DNA of 64,000 nt from Azoarcus sp. KH32C (GTDB taxonomy: Bacteria > Pseudomonadota > Gammaproteobacteria > Burkholderiales > Rhodocyclaceae), in NCBI RefSeq assembly GCF_000349945.1, contig NC_020516.1, positions 1,860,001 to 1,924,000 of the forward strand, written 5' to 3'. The notes beneath the pieces were generated by a model, which did no database searches, had not been told where the DNA came from, and was given only the letters and a program-made list of their open reading frames with translations. Positions 24,481-33,246 of the stretch are shown piece after piece (the stretch's first letter is position 1; every line of letters starts with the position of its first letter). The translations under genes and the position numbers were made by a program.

Positions 24481-27400
24481 CGGCTGGCCTCCTGGGCAGC
24501 GGGCGCAGAGACGTTTGCCTCGTCCTGCGCGGGTTTGTCCTTGAAGATGCGCTTGATTACGACGTAGAAGAGCGGCACGAAGAAGATACCCAGCGCCGTC
24601 GCGGCGATGGTGCCGCCGAGCACGCCGGTGCCGATGGCGTTCTGGCTGCCCGAGCCGGCGCCGGTCGAGATCGCCAGCGGCAGCACGCCGAGGCCGAACG
24701 CGAGCGAGGTCATCAGGATCGGGCGCAAGCGCATGCGCACCGCTTCGAGCGTCGCATCGATCAGGTCCTTGCCTTCCTCCATCTGGGCCTTCGCGAATTC
24801 GACGATCAGGATCGCGTTCTTCGACGACAGGCCGATCGTCGCGAGCAGACCGACCTGGAAATACACGTCGTTCGACAGCCCGCGGCCGGTCGCGGCCAGC
24901 AACGCGCCGAGCACGCCCAGCGGCACGACCATCATCACGGCGAAGGGCACCGACCAGCTCTCATACAGCGCGGCGAGGCACAGGAACACGACCAGCAGCG
25001 ACAACGCGTACAGCGCAGGCGCCTGCGCACCCGAGCGGCGCTCCTCGTAGGAGGTGCCGGACCACTCGTAGCCAATGCCCGGCGGCAGCTTGGCGATAAT
25101 CTCCTCGACCGCCGCCATCGCGTCGCCGGAAGACAGGCCCGGCGCGGCCTGGCCGAGCACCTCGATCGAGGGCTGGCCGTTGTAGCGCTCCAGTCGCGGC
25201 GAACCGTAAGTCCATTTCGCGTGCGTGAAGGCCGAGAACGGCACCATCTGGCCCTGGCTGTTGCGGACGTACCATTTCTCGAGGTCTTCCGGCTTCATGC
25301 GGGCGTTCGCGTCGGCCTGCAGATAGACCTTCTTGATGCGGCCGCGGTCCAGGAAATCGTTGATATAAGCGCCGCCCCAGGCCGTCGACAGCGTGTCGTT
25401 GATGTCGCTCACCGAAACGCCCAGCGCCGTCGCCTTGGCGTGGTCGATGTCGAGCTGGTACTCGGGCATATCTTCCTGGCCGTTCGGACGCACGCCGACG
25501 AGACGCTTGTCCTGCGCCGCCATGCCGAGGAACTGGTTGCGCGCGGCGACCAGCGCGTCGTGGCCGAGACCGGAGCGGTCCTGCAACTGGACGTCGAAGC
25601 CGTTCGAGGTGCCGAGTTCGACCACGGCGGGCGGCACGAAGGCGAACACCATTGCCTCGCGGATCTGCGAGAACGCGGCCATCGCGCGGCCGGCGACGGC
25701 CTTGACGCTCATGCCCGGTCCCTTGCGTTCATCCCACGGCTTCAGATTCACGAAACCGATCCCCATGTTCTGGCCGCTGCCGCCGAAGCTGAAGCCGGCG
25801 ACCGTGAAGAGGGACCTGACCGTGTCCTTCTCGGTCTCGAGGAAGTGGTGCTCGACTTTCTTCAGCACTTCGAGCGTGCGTTCCTGCGTGGCACCGGCGG
25901 GCAGCATGACCTGGTTGAACATGAAGCCCTGGTCTTCTTCCGGCAGGAAGGAGGTCGGCAGGCGCAGGAAGAGCAGGCCCAGCACCGCGATGATCGCGAC
26001 GTAGATCGCAAGGAAGCGCACACTGCGATGGACGATGCGGCCGACGGCCGATTCGTAGCGCTGAGTGTTGCGCGCGAACATCCCGTTGAACCAGTGGAAG
26101 AAGCCGCCGAACAAGCCGCCTTCGCCGTGCTCGTGGCCCTTTTCTACGGGCTTCAGCATGGTTGCGCACAGCGCCGGCGTAAAGACGATCGCGACCAGCA
26201 CCGACAGCGCCATCGCCGAGACGATGGTGATCGAGAACTGGCGATAGATCACGCCCGTGGAACCGCCGAAGAAGGCCATCGGCACGAACACCGCCGCGAG
26301 CACGAGGCCGATGCCGACCAGCGCACCGGTGATCTGGCCCATCGATTTCTTGGTCGCTTCCTTCGGCGACAGGCCTTCTTCGGTCATCACGCGCTCGACG
26401 TTCTCGACGACCACGATTGCGTCGTCGACGAGCAGGCCGATCGCGAGCACCACGCCGAACATCGTCAGCGTGTTGATCGAGAAGCCGGCCGCCGCCATCA
26501 CGCCGAAGGTGCCGAGCAGCACGACCGGCACGGCGATCGTCGGGATCAGGGTTGCGCGGATGTTCTGCAGGAACAGGAACATCACGAGGAAGACCAGCGC
26601 GATCGCCTCGATCAGCGTCTTGACCACTTCCTCGATCGAGATCTTCACGAAGGGGGTCGTGTCGTAGGGGACGACGACCTTCACGCCCGCCGGGAAGAAG
26701 CGCTGCATTTCGTCGAGCTTCGCCCGCACCGCGGTCGCCGTCGCGATGGCGTTGGAGCCCGCGGCGAGCTTGACCGCGATACCCGCGGCCGGTTGGCCGT
26801 TGTAGCGCGCGAGGGTGCCGTAGTTCTCGGCGCCGATCTCGATGCGCGCGACGTCACCGAGGCGCACTTCGCTCCCTTGGGCCGAGGTGCGCAGCAGGAT
26901 CGCCTGGAACTCATCGACGCTCTTCAGCCGGCTTTGCGCCGTGATGTTGGCGGTGAAGCCCTGACCCGGCAGCGAGGGCGTGCCGCCGAGCTGGCCGGCG
27001 GACACCTGGGTGTTCTGAGCGAGGATCGCCGTGCGCACGTCCGAGGGCGTGAGCCGGAAGTTGTTGAGCTTTGCCGGATCGAGCCAGATCCGCATCGCGT
27101 ATTGCGCGCCGAATACCGTCACCTCGCCGACGCCGGGCACGCGCGACAGCGGGTCCTGGACGCTGGAGACGAGGAAGTCCGACAGGTCGACCGCGCTCTG
27201 CTGGCCACCGTCGTTGACGAAGCCGATCACCATCAGGAAGTTGCGCGCGGACTTCGCGACCTGCACGCCTTGCTGCTGCACGGCCTGCGGCAGCAGCGGC
27301 AGCGCCAGTTGCAGCTTGTTCTGGACCTGGACCTGGGCAATGTCGGGGTTTGTGCCGGCATTGAAGGTCAGCGTGACCGTCGCGTTGCCGAAGGAGTCGC

Positions 27401-27644
27401 TCGACGAACCCATGTAGAGCAGTCCGTCGAGGCCGGTCATCTTCTGTTCGATGATCTGGGTGACGGAGTCTTCGACCGCCTTCGCGGATGCGCCGGGATA
27501 ACGGGCGTTGATCGCGACCGCCGGAGGGGCGATCGACGGGTACTGGGACACCGGCAGCTTGAGGATGGACAGCGCGCCGGCGAGCATGATGACGATCGCG
27601 ATGACCCACGCAAAGATGGGCCTATCGATGAAGAAACGGGCCAT
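24477..27644 (-). CDS. RND multidrug efflux permease, AcrB/MexB-like
   Basis: A 1055-residue HAE1-family pump. It begins MARFFIDRPIFAWVIAIVIM as AcrB and MexB do. The proton-relay pair Asp407-Asp408 in TM4 is intact (GLLVDDAIVVVENVERVM), at the same numbering as AcrB. Docking and pore loops are of normal length and the GGSTG-V-I-Y-R-Q-F segment is present. It should export hydrophobic drugs, solvents or bile-like compounds using proton motive force. The gene follows the adaptor gene by 10 bp and overlaps the outer-membrane factor gene, so all three are coordinately made under the divergent TetR regulator. Confidence 0.95.
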   Translation of the reverse strand: MARFFIDRPIFAWVIAIVIMLAGALSILKLPVSQYPSIAPPAVAINARYPGASAKAVEDSVTQIIEQKMTGLDGLLYMGSSSDSFGNATVTLTFNAGTNPDIAQVQVQNKLQLALPLLPQAVQQQGVQVAKSARNFLMVIGFVNDGGQQSAVDLSDFLVSSVQDPLSRVPGVGEVTVFGAQYAMRIWLDPAKLNNFRLTPSDVRTAILAQNTQVSAGQLGGTPSLPGQGFTANITAQSRLKSVDEFQAILLRTSAQGSEVRLGDVARIEIGAENYGTLARYNGQPAAGIAVKLAAGSNAIATATAVRAKLDEMQRFFPAGVKVVVPYDTTPFVKISIEEVVKTLIEAIALVFLVMFLFLQNIRATLIPTIAVPVVLLGTFGVMAAAGFSINTLTMFGVVLAIGLLVDDAIVVVENVERVMTEEGLSPKEATKKSMGQITGALVGIGLVLAAVFVPMAFFGGSTGVIYRQFSITIVSAMALSVLVAIVFTPALCATMLKPVEKGHEHGEGGLFGGFFHWFNGMFARNTQRYESAVGRIVHRSVRFLAIYVAIIAVLGLLFLRLPTSFLPEEDQGFMFNQVMLPAGATQERTLEVLKKVEHHFLETEKDTVRSLFTVAGFSFGGSGQNMGIGFVNLKPWDERKGPGMSVKAVAGRAMAAFSQIREAMVFAFVPPAVVELGTSNGFDVQLQDRSGLGHDALVAARNQFLGMAAQDKRLVGVRPNGQEDMPEYQLDIDHAKATALGVSVSDINDTLSTAWGGAYINDFLDRGRIKKVYLQADANARMKPEDLEKWYVRNSQGQMVPFSAFTHAKWTYGSPRLERYNGQPSIEVLGQAAPGLSSGDAMAAVEEIIAKLPPGIGYEWSGTSYEERRSGAQAPALYALSLLVVFLCLAALYESWSVPFAVMMVVPLGVLGALLAATGRGLSNDVYFQVGLLATIGLSSKNAILIVEFAKAQMEEGKDLIDATLEAVRMRLRPILMTSLAFGLGVLPLAISTGAGSGSQNAIGTGVLGGTIAATALGIFFVPLFYVVIKRIFKDKPAQDEANVSAPAAQEASR

Positions 27645-27654
27645 GGTCGCCTCC

Positions 27655-28860
27655 TCAGTTCTTTGCCTGGGCAGGCTGGGTGCTGTTGTTGGCGTTGCTC
27701 GTCGGTGCTCCGGCTTCCTGCGCCTGGACTGCGGCGCCCGGGCGCACGCGCTGCAGGCCTTCGACGATCACGCGATCGCCCGCCGCGAGGCCGGCGGTGA
27801 CCACCCATTTGTCGCCTTGCGACTGGTCTGCGGTGACGGTGCGCGCTTCGACCTTCGCTTCGCCATTGACGACCATCACCTGCGCATTGCCGCGCGGATC
27901 CCGGCTCACGGCACCGTGCGGTACGAGCACCGCATCGGCCTTGACCCCCTGCGAGAGGCGCGCCCGGACGTACATGCCGGGCAGGAGTTCGCCCTTGGGA
28001 TTCGGGAAGACGGCGCGCAGCATGACGCTGCCGGTGCCCTGGTCGACCGTCACGTCGGAGAACGCGAGCTTGCCTTCGGCGCCGTATTGCGAACCGTCTT
28101 CGAGCACAAGCTGCACGGGCACAGTGTCACTACCGGTGCGCTTGAGCTTGCCGGCGGCGAGGTCGGCGCGCATGCGCAGCAGATCGGCGCTCGATTGCGT
28201 GACGTCGACGTAGATCGGATCGAGCTTCTGCACCGTGACGAGGGCCGCGGCCTGATTCGCCGTGACCAGCGCGCCCGGCGTGACCGTCGAACGGCCGATG
28301 CGGCCTGCGATGGGCGCGGTGACGCGCGTGAAGTCGAGATCGACGCGGGCCTTGTCCACAGCCGCCTTGGCGCCGGCGACGTCCGCCTGGACCTGCTTCA
28401 GCGCGGCGGCCGCTTCGTCGTTGGCCTGCTTGCTGACCGCTTCGATCTGGACCAGCTCGGCATAGCGCTCGGCCTTGATCCGGGCGGCGTAGAGATTGGC
28501 TTCGGCGCGTGCGAGCGTCGCCTTCGCGCTGTCGTAGGCGGCCTGGTAGGTCGCCGGGTCGATCTGGTACAGGACCTGGCCTGCCTTCACCTCGCTGCCC
28601 TCGACGAAATTGCGCTGCTTGACGATGCCCGTCACTTGCGGACGCACTTCGGCGATCAGCCAGGGTGAGGTGCGGCCGGGCAACTCGGCCATCATCGGGA
28701 CGGCTTCGGTTTGCACGGTAACGACCGTGACGGCCGGTGCGGTGGGGGCAGGGGCGCCCTGCGCGTTGCTCGGCGGCTTGTCGCCACTGCATGCGGCAAG
28801 GAGCAGGGCGCTTGTGATCGAGAGGGTCAGCGTTCTGGAGGGCAGGGTGGGGATCTGCAT
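27655..28860 (-). CDS. RND efflux periplasmic adaptor (AcrA/MexA-like lipoprotein)
   Basis: A 401-residue membrane-fusion protein. Signal peptide with lipobox L-A-A-C24 marks it as a lipoprotein. The domains run in standard order: lipoyl half (WLIAEVRPQVTGIVKQRNFV), alpha-hairpin (about 100-170), second lipoyl half (RVTAPIAGRIGRSTVTPGAL), beta-barrel and membrane-proximal domain. The tail ends in a Gln/Asn/Ala-rich stretch. It is first in the efflux operon and its promoter region contains the probable TetR operator. Confidence 0.95.
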   Translation of the reverse strand: MQIPTLPSRTLTLSITSALLLAACSGDKPPSNAQGAPAPTAPAVTVVTVQTEAVPMMAELPGRTSPWLIAEVRPQVTGIVKQRNFVEGSEVKAGQVLYQIDPATYQAAYDSAKATLARAEANLYAARIKAERYAELVQIEAVSKQANDEAAAALKQVQADVAGAKAAVDKARVDLDFTRVTAPIAGRIGRSTVTPGALVTANQAAALVTVQKLDPIYVDVTQSSADLLRMRADLAAGKLKRTGSDTVPVQLVLEDGSQYGAEGKLAFSDVTVDQGTGSVMLRAVFPNPKGELLPGMYVRARLSQGVKADAVLVPHGAVSRDPRGNAQVMVVNGEAKVEARTVTADQSQGDKWVVTAGLAAGDRVIVEGLQRVRPGAAVQAQEAGAPTSNANNSTQPAQAKN

Positions 28861-28924
28861 AAATCGCCTCGAGTTGGGGTCGCACGGGCGCCGCGCCTCG
28901 TGGGGGGCGGCCCTATGTCGAAGG

Positions 28925-28958
28925 TAGAATTGTCGTTCTAGATTGAACGTTCATTCTA
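28925..28958. promoter_or_regulatory. Probable TetR operator between efflux operon and regulator
   Basis: Two adjoining imperfect palindromes lie here: TAGAAT-TGTC-GTTCTA (28925-28940) and a 20-bp one centred on the perfect TGAACGTTCA (28944-28953). Both have outer TAGA/TCTA arms. The position, between the divergent efflux operon (start 28860) and tetR gene (start 29025), and the TGAACGTTCA core resemble operators of AcrR/TtgR-type repressors. Confidence 0.65.
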
Positions 28959-29024
28959 TGTTAGGCTGCCACTGCAGTGCAACAGAAAGTGAGGACGCAC
29001 CGCGTTCCTTCGGAGATAGCTTCA

Positions 29025-29633
29025 ATGTCTGCAGAACATGTCGATCAGCCTCGTGCGGAAGCGCGCCGCGCACAGATTCTATGTGCCGCGGCAGACTGCT
29101 TCCGGTCTCATGGCTTTCACGGCGCAAGCATCTCGCAGATATCGAAGGCTGCGGGGATGAGTGCCGGTCACATCTACCACTACTTCGAGAACAAGGAAGC
29201 GATCATCGCTGCGATCGTTGCGCGCGACCTTGAACACTTATTGACACTCACCGCGGAAATGAGATCCGCCTGCAACGTGAAGGAGGCGATGCTGGAGTGC
29301 GTGACGACGGGTGTGGAGGACAACCTCGAGCCGCATCATGCGGGACTGAACCTCGAAATCGTCGCCGAAGCTTCGCGTAATCCGCGGGTGGCGAAGATCG
29401 TGCACGATGCGGACATCGCGTGCCGCGAGAGCCTGCGCCTGACCGTGCGCCACATGCGGCGCGCGTCCGGGCACGAGGACGACGACGCCACCATCGCCGG
29501 GATGGTCGAAGTGCTTGCGGCCATGTTCGAGGGCTTGATGTGCCGCACGATCCGCAATCCGGAAATCGACAAGGCGACGGTGATGCGCCTGTTCCAGCGC
29601 GCGGTTCGCGATCTCCTCGAACAGCCGTCCTGA
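29025..29633 (+). CDS. TetR/AcrR-family transcriptional repressor
   Basis: A 202-residue regulator. The N-terminal helix-turn-helix is typical (AEARRAQILCAAADCFRSHG, then ISQISKAAGMSAGHIYHYFENKEAIIAAIV). The C-terminal ligand-binding domain is less conserved. It is divergent from the tripartite RND operon and likely represses it and itself through the palindromes at 28925-28958, with relief on drug binding. ATG at 29025 has GGAG 9 nt upstream; a longer frame from 28977 would run into the probable operator-proximal transcript start. Confidence 0.9.
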   Translation: MSAEHVDQPRAEARRAQILCAAADCFRSHGFHGASISQISKAAGMSAGHIYHYFENKEAIIAAIVARDLEHLLTLTAEMRSACNVKEAMLECVTTGVEDNLEPHHAGLNLEIVAEASRNPRVAKIVHDADIACRESLRLTVRHMRRASGHEDDDATIAGMVEVLAAMFEGLMCRTIRNPEIDKATVMRLFQRAVRDLLEQPS

Positions 29634-29769
29634 CGATCTGCCGGGCGGTAAAGTGGCCGCAATATCGCGCCGCTAATCTGTGTCCGTTCCGGGTGGGAGG
29701 ATGTCCTGCCTGGGCCGCGTTCCCACAGACCCGGCGCCGCCTCCGCGGCGCTCTCCCCGAGGATCAAGC

Positions 29770-31194
29770 ATGCAACGCAAACTGATGGTGTTGTTCGTCG
29801 CTGCCGCGATCGCCGGCATGTCCGCAGCCGGTCATGCCGCCCAAGGCCCCAGCAGCAGCCAGAGCCCCTACCTGACGCCGGTGGCCAGCGGCGTGGAGTT
29901 CACGTCGATCCTGACCGTCGGCGACATGGTCAGGAAGAAGCACAAGGGCAACGAAAGCTACCGCATGGTCGGCATTCCCGACGGCCTCGGCGCCTACGAC
30001 AACGGCGACGGCACGATCACCGTGCTGATGAACCACGAGCTGCGCAACACGGCGGGCGTGCCGCGCGCCCATGGCGCGAAGGGCGCTTTCGTGTCCAAGT
30101 GGCAGATCCGCAAGAGCGACCTCGCGGTGCTCAACGGGGAGGACCTGATCCAGCGCCAAGTGCTGACGACCTCGACCGATCCGGCGATCAACCGCCTCTG
30201 TTCGGCCGACTTGCCGGCCCGCAGCGCCTTCTTCAACAGCCACAGCGGCAAGGGCTTCAGCGAAGGCCGCATCTTCATGAGCGGCGAAGAGGTCGATGGT
30301 GCGGGGCGGGCCTTTGCGCACCTCGCCGCAGGGCGTGACCACGGCACGTCCTACGAGCTGCCGGCGCTGGGGAAAGCCGCGTGGGAGAATCTGATCGCGA
30401 GCCCGTTCGAACAGGACAAGACGATCGTCGCCGGGATGGATGACGGGGCACGCCTGGGCAGCAAGGTCTATTTCTACGTCGGCGAAAAGAAGGACAGCGG
30501 ATCTCCGGTGGCGATGGCCGGCCTGACAGGCGGCATGACCTACCAGGTGCTGGCGGGGGCGGCCGCGACCGAGGCGACGATCGCGAATGATTTCGTCGCG
30601 CGCTTCAGCCTCGTGAAGACCGGCGGCACGGGCCTGAACCGGGTCGAGGACGGCGGCTGGGATACGCAGAACCCGAACCGCTTCTACTTCGTGACGACGG
30701 ATCAGTTCAAGGGCAACAGCCGGCTGTGGAGCCTGACCTTCGACGACATCACAACGCCCGAGCGCGGCGGCGAGATCCGCGTGCTGATCAACGGCGCGGT
30801 GACCGGCCAGCAGATGATGGACAACATGACGGTCGACGGCGCGGGTAACGTCTGGTTGCAGGAGGATGTCGGCAACAATCCGCATCTAGGCAAGATCTGG
30901 AAGTACGAACCCGCGAGCGGCGCGCTGACGCTCGTTGCCGAGCACGACGCTGCTCGCTTCATCGCCGGCGCGCCCGCTGATATCGACGGGACCGATTCGA
31001 AGCAGTCGGATGAGGAGTCGTCGGGAGTCATCGAGGTCAGCGATTTGTTCGCGGGCGTTCCGGGCTACGACACGGATCTCTTCCGCTACTTCCTGCTCGA
31101 CGTCCAGGCGCACTACAACAGCGTGAATGGCGCGCCGCTCGATGCCGAGCTGGTCGAGGGCGGCCAGCTCCTGATGATGCGGGCGCCCCGCTGA
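29770..31194 (+). CDS. Secreted PhoX/DUF839-family protein
   Basis: A 474-residue protein with a Sec-type signal peptide (first ~24 residues). It matches the DUF839/PhoX beta-propeller family: the early LTVGDMVRKKHKGNESYRMVG, DGTITVLMNHEL, the RVEDGGWDTQNPNRFYFVTTD block and QEDVGNNPHLGKIWKYEP. PhoX proteins are Ca2+/Fe-dependent phosphatases, but many DUF839 members have no proven activity; the usual Tat signal of PhoX is absent here. ATG at 29770 has GAGGA about 7 nt upstream. It stands alone, with the TetR gene upstream and a convergent transporter gene downstream. Confidence 0.75.
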   Translation: MQRKLMVLFVAAAIAGMSAAGHAAQGPSSSQSPYLTPVASGVEFTSILTVGDMVRKKHKGNESYRMVGIPDGLGAYDNGDGTITVLMNHELRNTAGVPRAHGAKGAFVSKWQIRKSDLAVLNGEDLIQRQVLTTSTDPAINRLCSADLPARSAFFNSHSGKGFSEGRIFMSGEEVDGAGRAFAHLAAGRDHGTSYELPALGKAAWENLIASPFEQDKTIVAGMDDGARLGSKVYFYVGEKKDSGSPVAMAGLTGGMTYQVLAGAAATEATIANDFVARFSLVKTGGTGLNRVEDGGWDTQNPNRFYFVTTDQFKGNSRLWSLTFDDITTPERGGEIRVLINGAVTGQQMMDNMTVDGAGNVWLQEDVGNNPHLGKIWKYEPASGALTLVAEHDAARFIAGAPADIDGTDSKQSDEESSGVIEVSDLFAGVPGYDTDLFRYFLLDVQAHYNSVNGAPLDAELVEGGQLLMMRAPR

Positions 31195-31243
31195 TCCTCC
31201 GGTCCGCGGCGGAAGGCCGGTTACGGCCGGCCGCTGCGGCTGC

Positions 31244-32266
31244 TCAGACGAGCCCGCGCGAGCGCAGCTCGTCCTTGAGATAGGCGTAGAAGATCGGCGC
31301 TGCGATGACGCCGGGCAGGCCGAAGGCAGACTCCATCACCAGCATCGCCAGCAACAGCTCCCACGCGCGCGCGCGGATCTCGGTGCCCACGATGCGGGCG
31401 TTGAGGAAGTATTCGAGCTTGTGGACGCTGATCAGGAAAGCCAGCGACGCGAGCGCGATCTGCGGCGAGTGGGCGAGGCTGACGACGACGATCACGGTGT
31501 TCGAGATCAGGTTGCCGATGATCGGCAGCAGGCCGACGACGAAAGTCACCGCGATCATGGTCTTGACGAGGGGCAGGTGCGCGCCGAAGAGCGGCAGCGC
31601 GACCGCCAGATAGAGCGCGGTGAAGAATGCATTGAGCGCCGAAATCTTCACCTGTGCGAAGACAACGCGCCGGAAGGAACTCGCGAGCCGTTGTGTGCGC
31701 TCGGCCAAGGCCCTGGCTAGCGGCGCGAACTCGCGGCCGGCCTGCAACTCGTGCAGCGAAACGATCGCGCCGATGATCAGGCCGATCAGCACATGGGCGA
31801 TGACGCGCCCGGCTTCCTTGCCGAGATTGCCTACTTCGGAGGCGTGTTCGCGCAACCAGCCCGTGATCATTTCCCTGATTGCGATGACGCCGTTGGGGAT
31901 GTGGTCGACGACCCAGGGCGGCACCGATTCGCGTACCCCTTCGATGATGACCGCCATGCGGTTGAGGAGGCCGGCAAGGCTGCCGGTGTCGCCGCGGAAG
32001 AAGGCGACCGTTCCGATGCCAATGGCCGCGACGATGATCACCGCAAGCCCCACGACCAGCACGAGGGCCGCCGTCTTGCCGCGTCGGTTGGAGAACGATT
32101 TCTGCAGGCTGGGGGCGAGCAGATGGACCAGCTCATGGACCAGCAAGCCGGTGAGCAGGGCAGGCAGGAGATGAAGCTCCAGCACCAGCACGAGAGAGAG
32201 ACCGGCCAGGATCCAGGCGGCAAGGAGGCAATGGCGTTCGGTCAAGGTCGGAATGGGGGCGTTCAT
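31244..32266 (-). CDS. AI-2E/PerM (UPF0118) family membrane transporter
   Basis: A 340-residue polytopic protein with about eight TM helices. The family features are the central FFRGDTGSLAGLLNRM loop, the long amphipathic segment before the core, and GLLPIIGNLISNTVIVVVSL plus GLPGVIAAPIFYAYLKDELR near the end. Members act in autoinducer-2 export, Na+/H+ exchange or as general permeases; no substrate can be assigned. ATG at 32266 is preferred although its ribosome site is poor. The frame stays open far upstream but runs antisense-overlapping into the Dyp peroxidase gene region and is not coding there. Confidence 0.85.
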   Translation of the reverse strand: MNAPIPTLTERHCLLAAWILAGLSLVLVLELHLLPALLTGLLVHELVHLLAPSLQKSFSNRRGKTAALVLVVGLAVIIVAAIGIGTVAFFRGDTGSLAGLLNRMAVIIEGVRESVPPWVVDHIPNGVIAIREMITGWLREHASEVGNLGKEAGRVIAHVLIGLIIGAIVSLHELQAGREFAPLARALAERTQRLASSFRRVVFAQVKISALNAFFTALYLAVALPLFGAHLPLVKTMIAVTFVVGLLPIIGNLISNTVIVVVSLAHSPQIALASLAFLISVHKLEYFLNARIVGTEIRARAWELLLAMLVMESAFGLPGVIAAPIFYAYLKDELRSRGLV

Positions 32267-32300
32267 GGGGTAAACGATAGCAGCTACGCCTGATGCGGGG

Positions 32301-33161
32301 TTAGAGCGCCAGACGGCCGTCGCGCGACGGGGGGCACCAGTAGTATCCGCCCGTCGTCGGTCGCGTGAAGCGGAACAGCCCGTCCACGATGCCGTCCTCG
32401 AGCCCGACCATGCGCCGCAACTGGGCTTCGAAGGCGTCGACGCTGTGGCCGAAGGCGACGAAGAGGAGTCCCGCCTGTGTGCCATCAGACCAAGGCATCG
32501 AACGGCGCAGCACGAAGGCCTCGGGCGTGAAGCTCTCCTGTGCGGTGCGTTTGACGTGCGCGGATTGGGGCGCATCGTCCAGCTCTTCGTTGTCGCTGCG
32601 GCGGCGGCCCATGATGTTGTCGCGCTCTTCGGGCTGCAGCGCGTCGAAGCCGTCGAGGTCGTGCACCCAATGCTGGATGGCGACGAAGCTGCTGCCGGCA
32701 TCCGCACCTTCGGCGACGATCGCCGCGGCGACCGCGTCTTCGCCGTCGGGATTCTCGGTGCCGTCCTCGTAGCCGGTCAGGTCGCGGCCGCCGTCGTAGC
32801 GGAAGGCGTCGGTCTTCTGCACGAGGCGCAGCGCCGGGGCCAGGGCGGCTTCGATGCGGCGGCTGCGATGCAGCAGTTCGCCGCGGTCGCCACCGCGCAG
32901 CCAGCACCACAGTGCGTGCTGGGAGGAGGGGATGTCCACACCGTTTCCGCTCAGCGCGGGGAAGACCCGCAGGCCGGCGACCTCTAGCCCGAGGGCTTGA
33001 ACGAGCGATTCGCCGAGCCCGACGACGGTGCTCGTGCCGTCGACGATGTTCGTCAGCCGGTCGAGCGCGGCCGGCAGGTCGGCGGCTGATTCCAGTGCGA
33101 AGAACAGGTGCTGTGCCTGGGGCGGCACCGCGTCGAGGATGCCCGCTTGGTACTGACTCAT
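32301..33161 (-). CDS. Dyp-type heme peroxidase
   Basis: A 286-residue protein of the YfeX-like (P/B) class. The distal-side signature GYEDGTENP (GxxDG, catalytic Asp) lies in the middle; the proximal heme His is probably in SAHVKRTA, and the conserved distal Arg in VLRRSMPW. The HWVHDLDGFDAL block is typical of the subgroup. It has no signal peptide, so it is cytoplasmic. It uses H2O2 to oxidise dyes, phenols or Mn(II). ATG at 33161 has GGAGC about 6 nt upstream. No encapsulin gene is adjacent. Confidence 0.9.
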   Translation of the reverse strand: MSQYQAGILDAVPPQAQHLFFALESAADLPAALDRLTNIVDGTSTVVGLGESLVQALGLEVAGLRVFPALSGNGVDIPSSQHALWCWLRGGDRGELLHRSRRIEAALAPALRLVQKTDAFRYDGGRDLTGYEDGTENPDGEDAVAAAIVAEGADAGSSFVAIQHWVHDLDGFDALQPEERDNIMGRRRSDNEELDDAPQSAHVKRTAQESFTPEAFVLRRSMPWSDGTQAGLLFVAFGHSVDAFEAQLRRMVGLEDGIVDGLFRFTRPTTGGYYWCPPSRDGRLAL

Positions 33162-33246
33162 GTCTGCTCCTTCGAATGGATTGCGCACTTGCCGGATTCT
33201 ATTCGAAGGGGCACGCGGATTGCTCGCGTCATGTTGCGAGACGCGC

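Noticed and set aside
25221..27800. An 859-codon open frame antisense to the AcrB-like pump
   Set aside because: Shadow frame rich in His, Asp and Arg; the AcrB-like gene is unmistakable.
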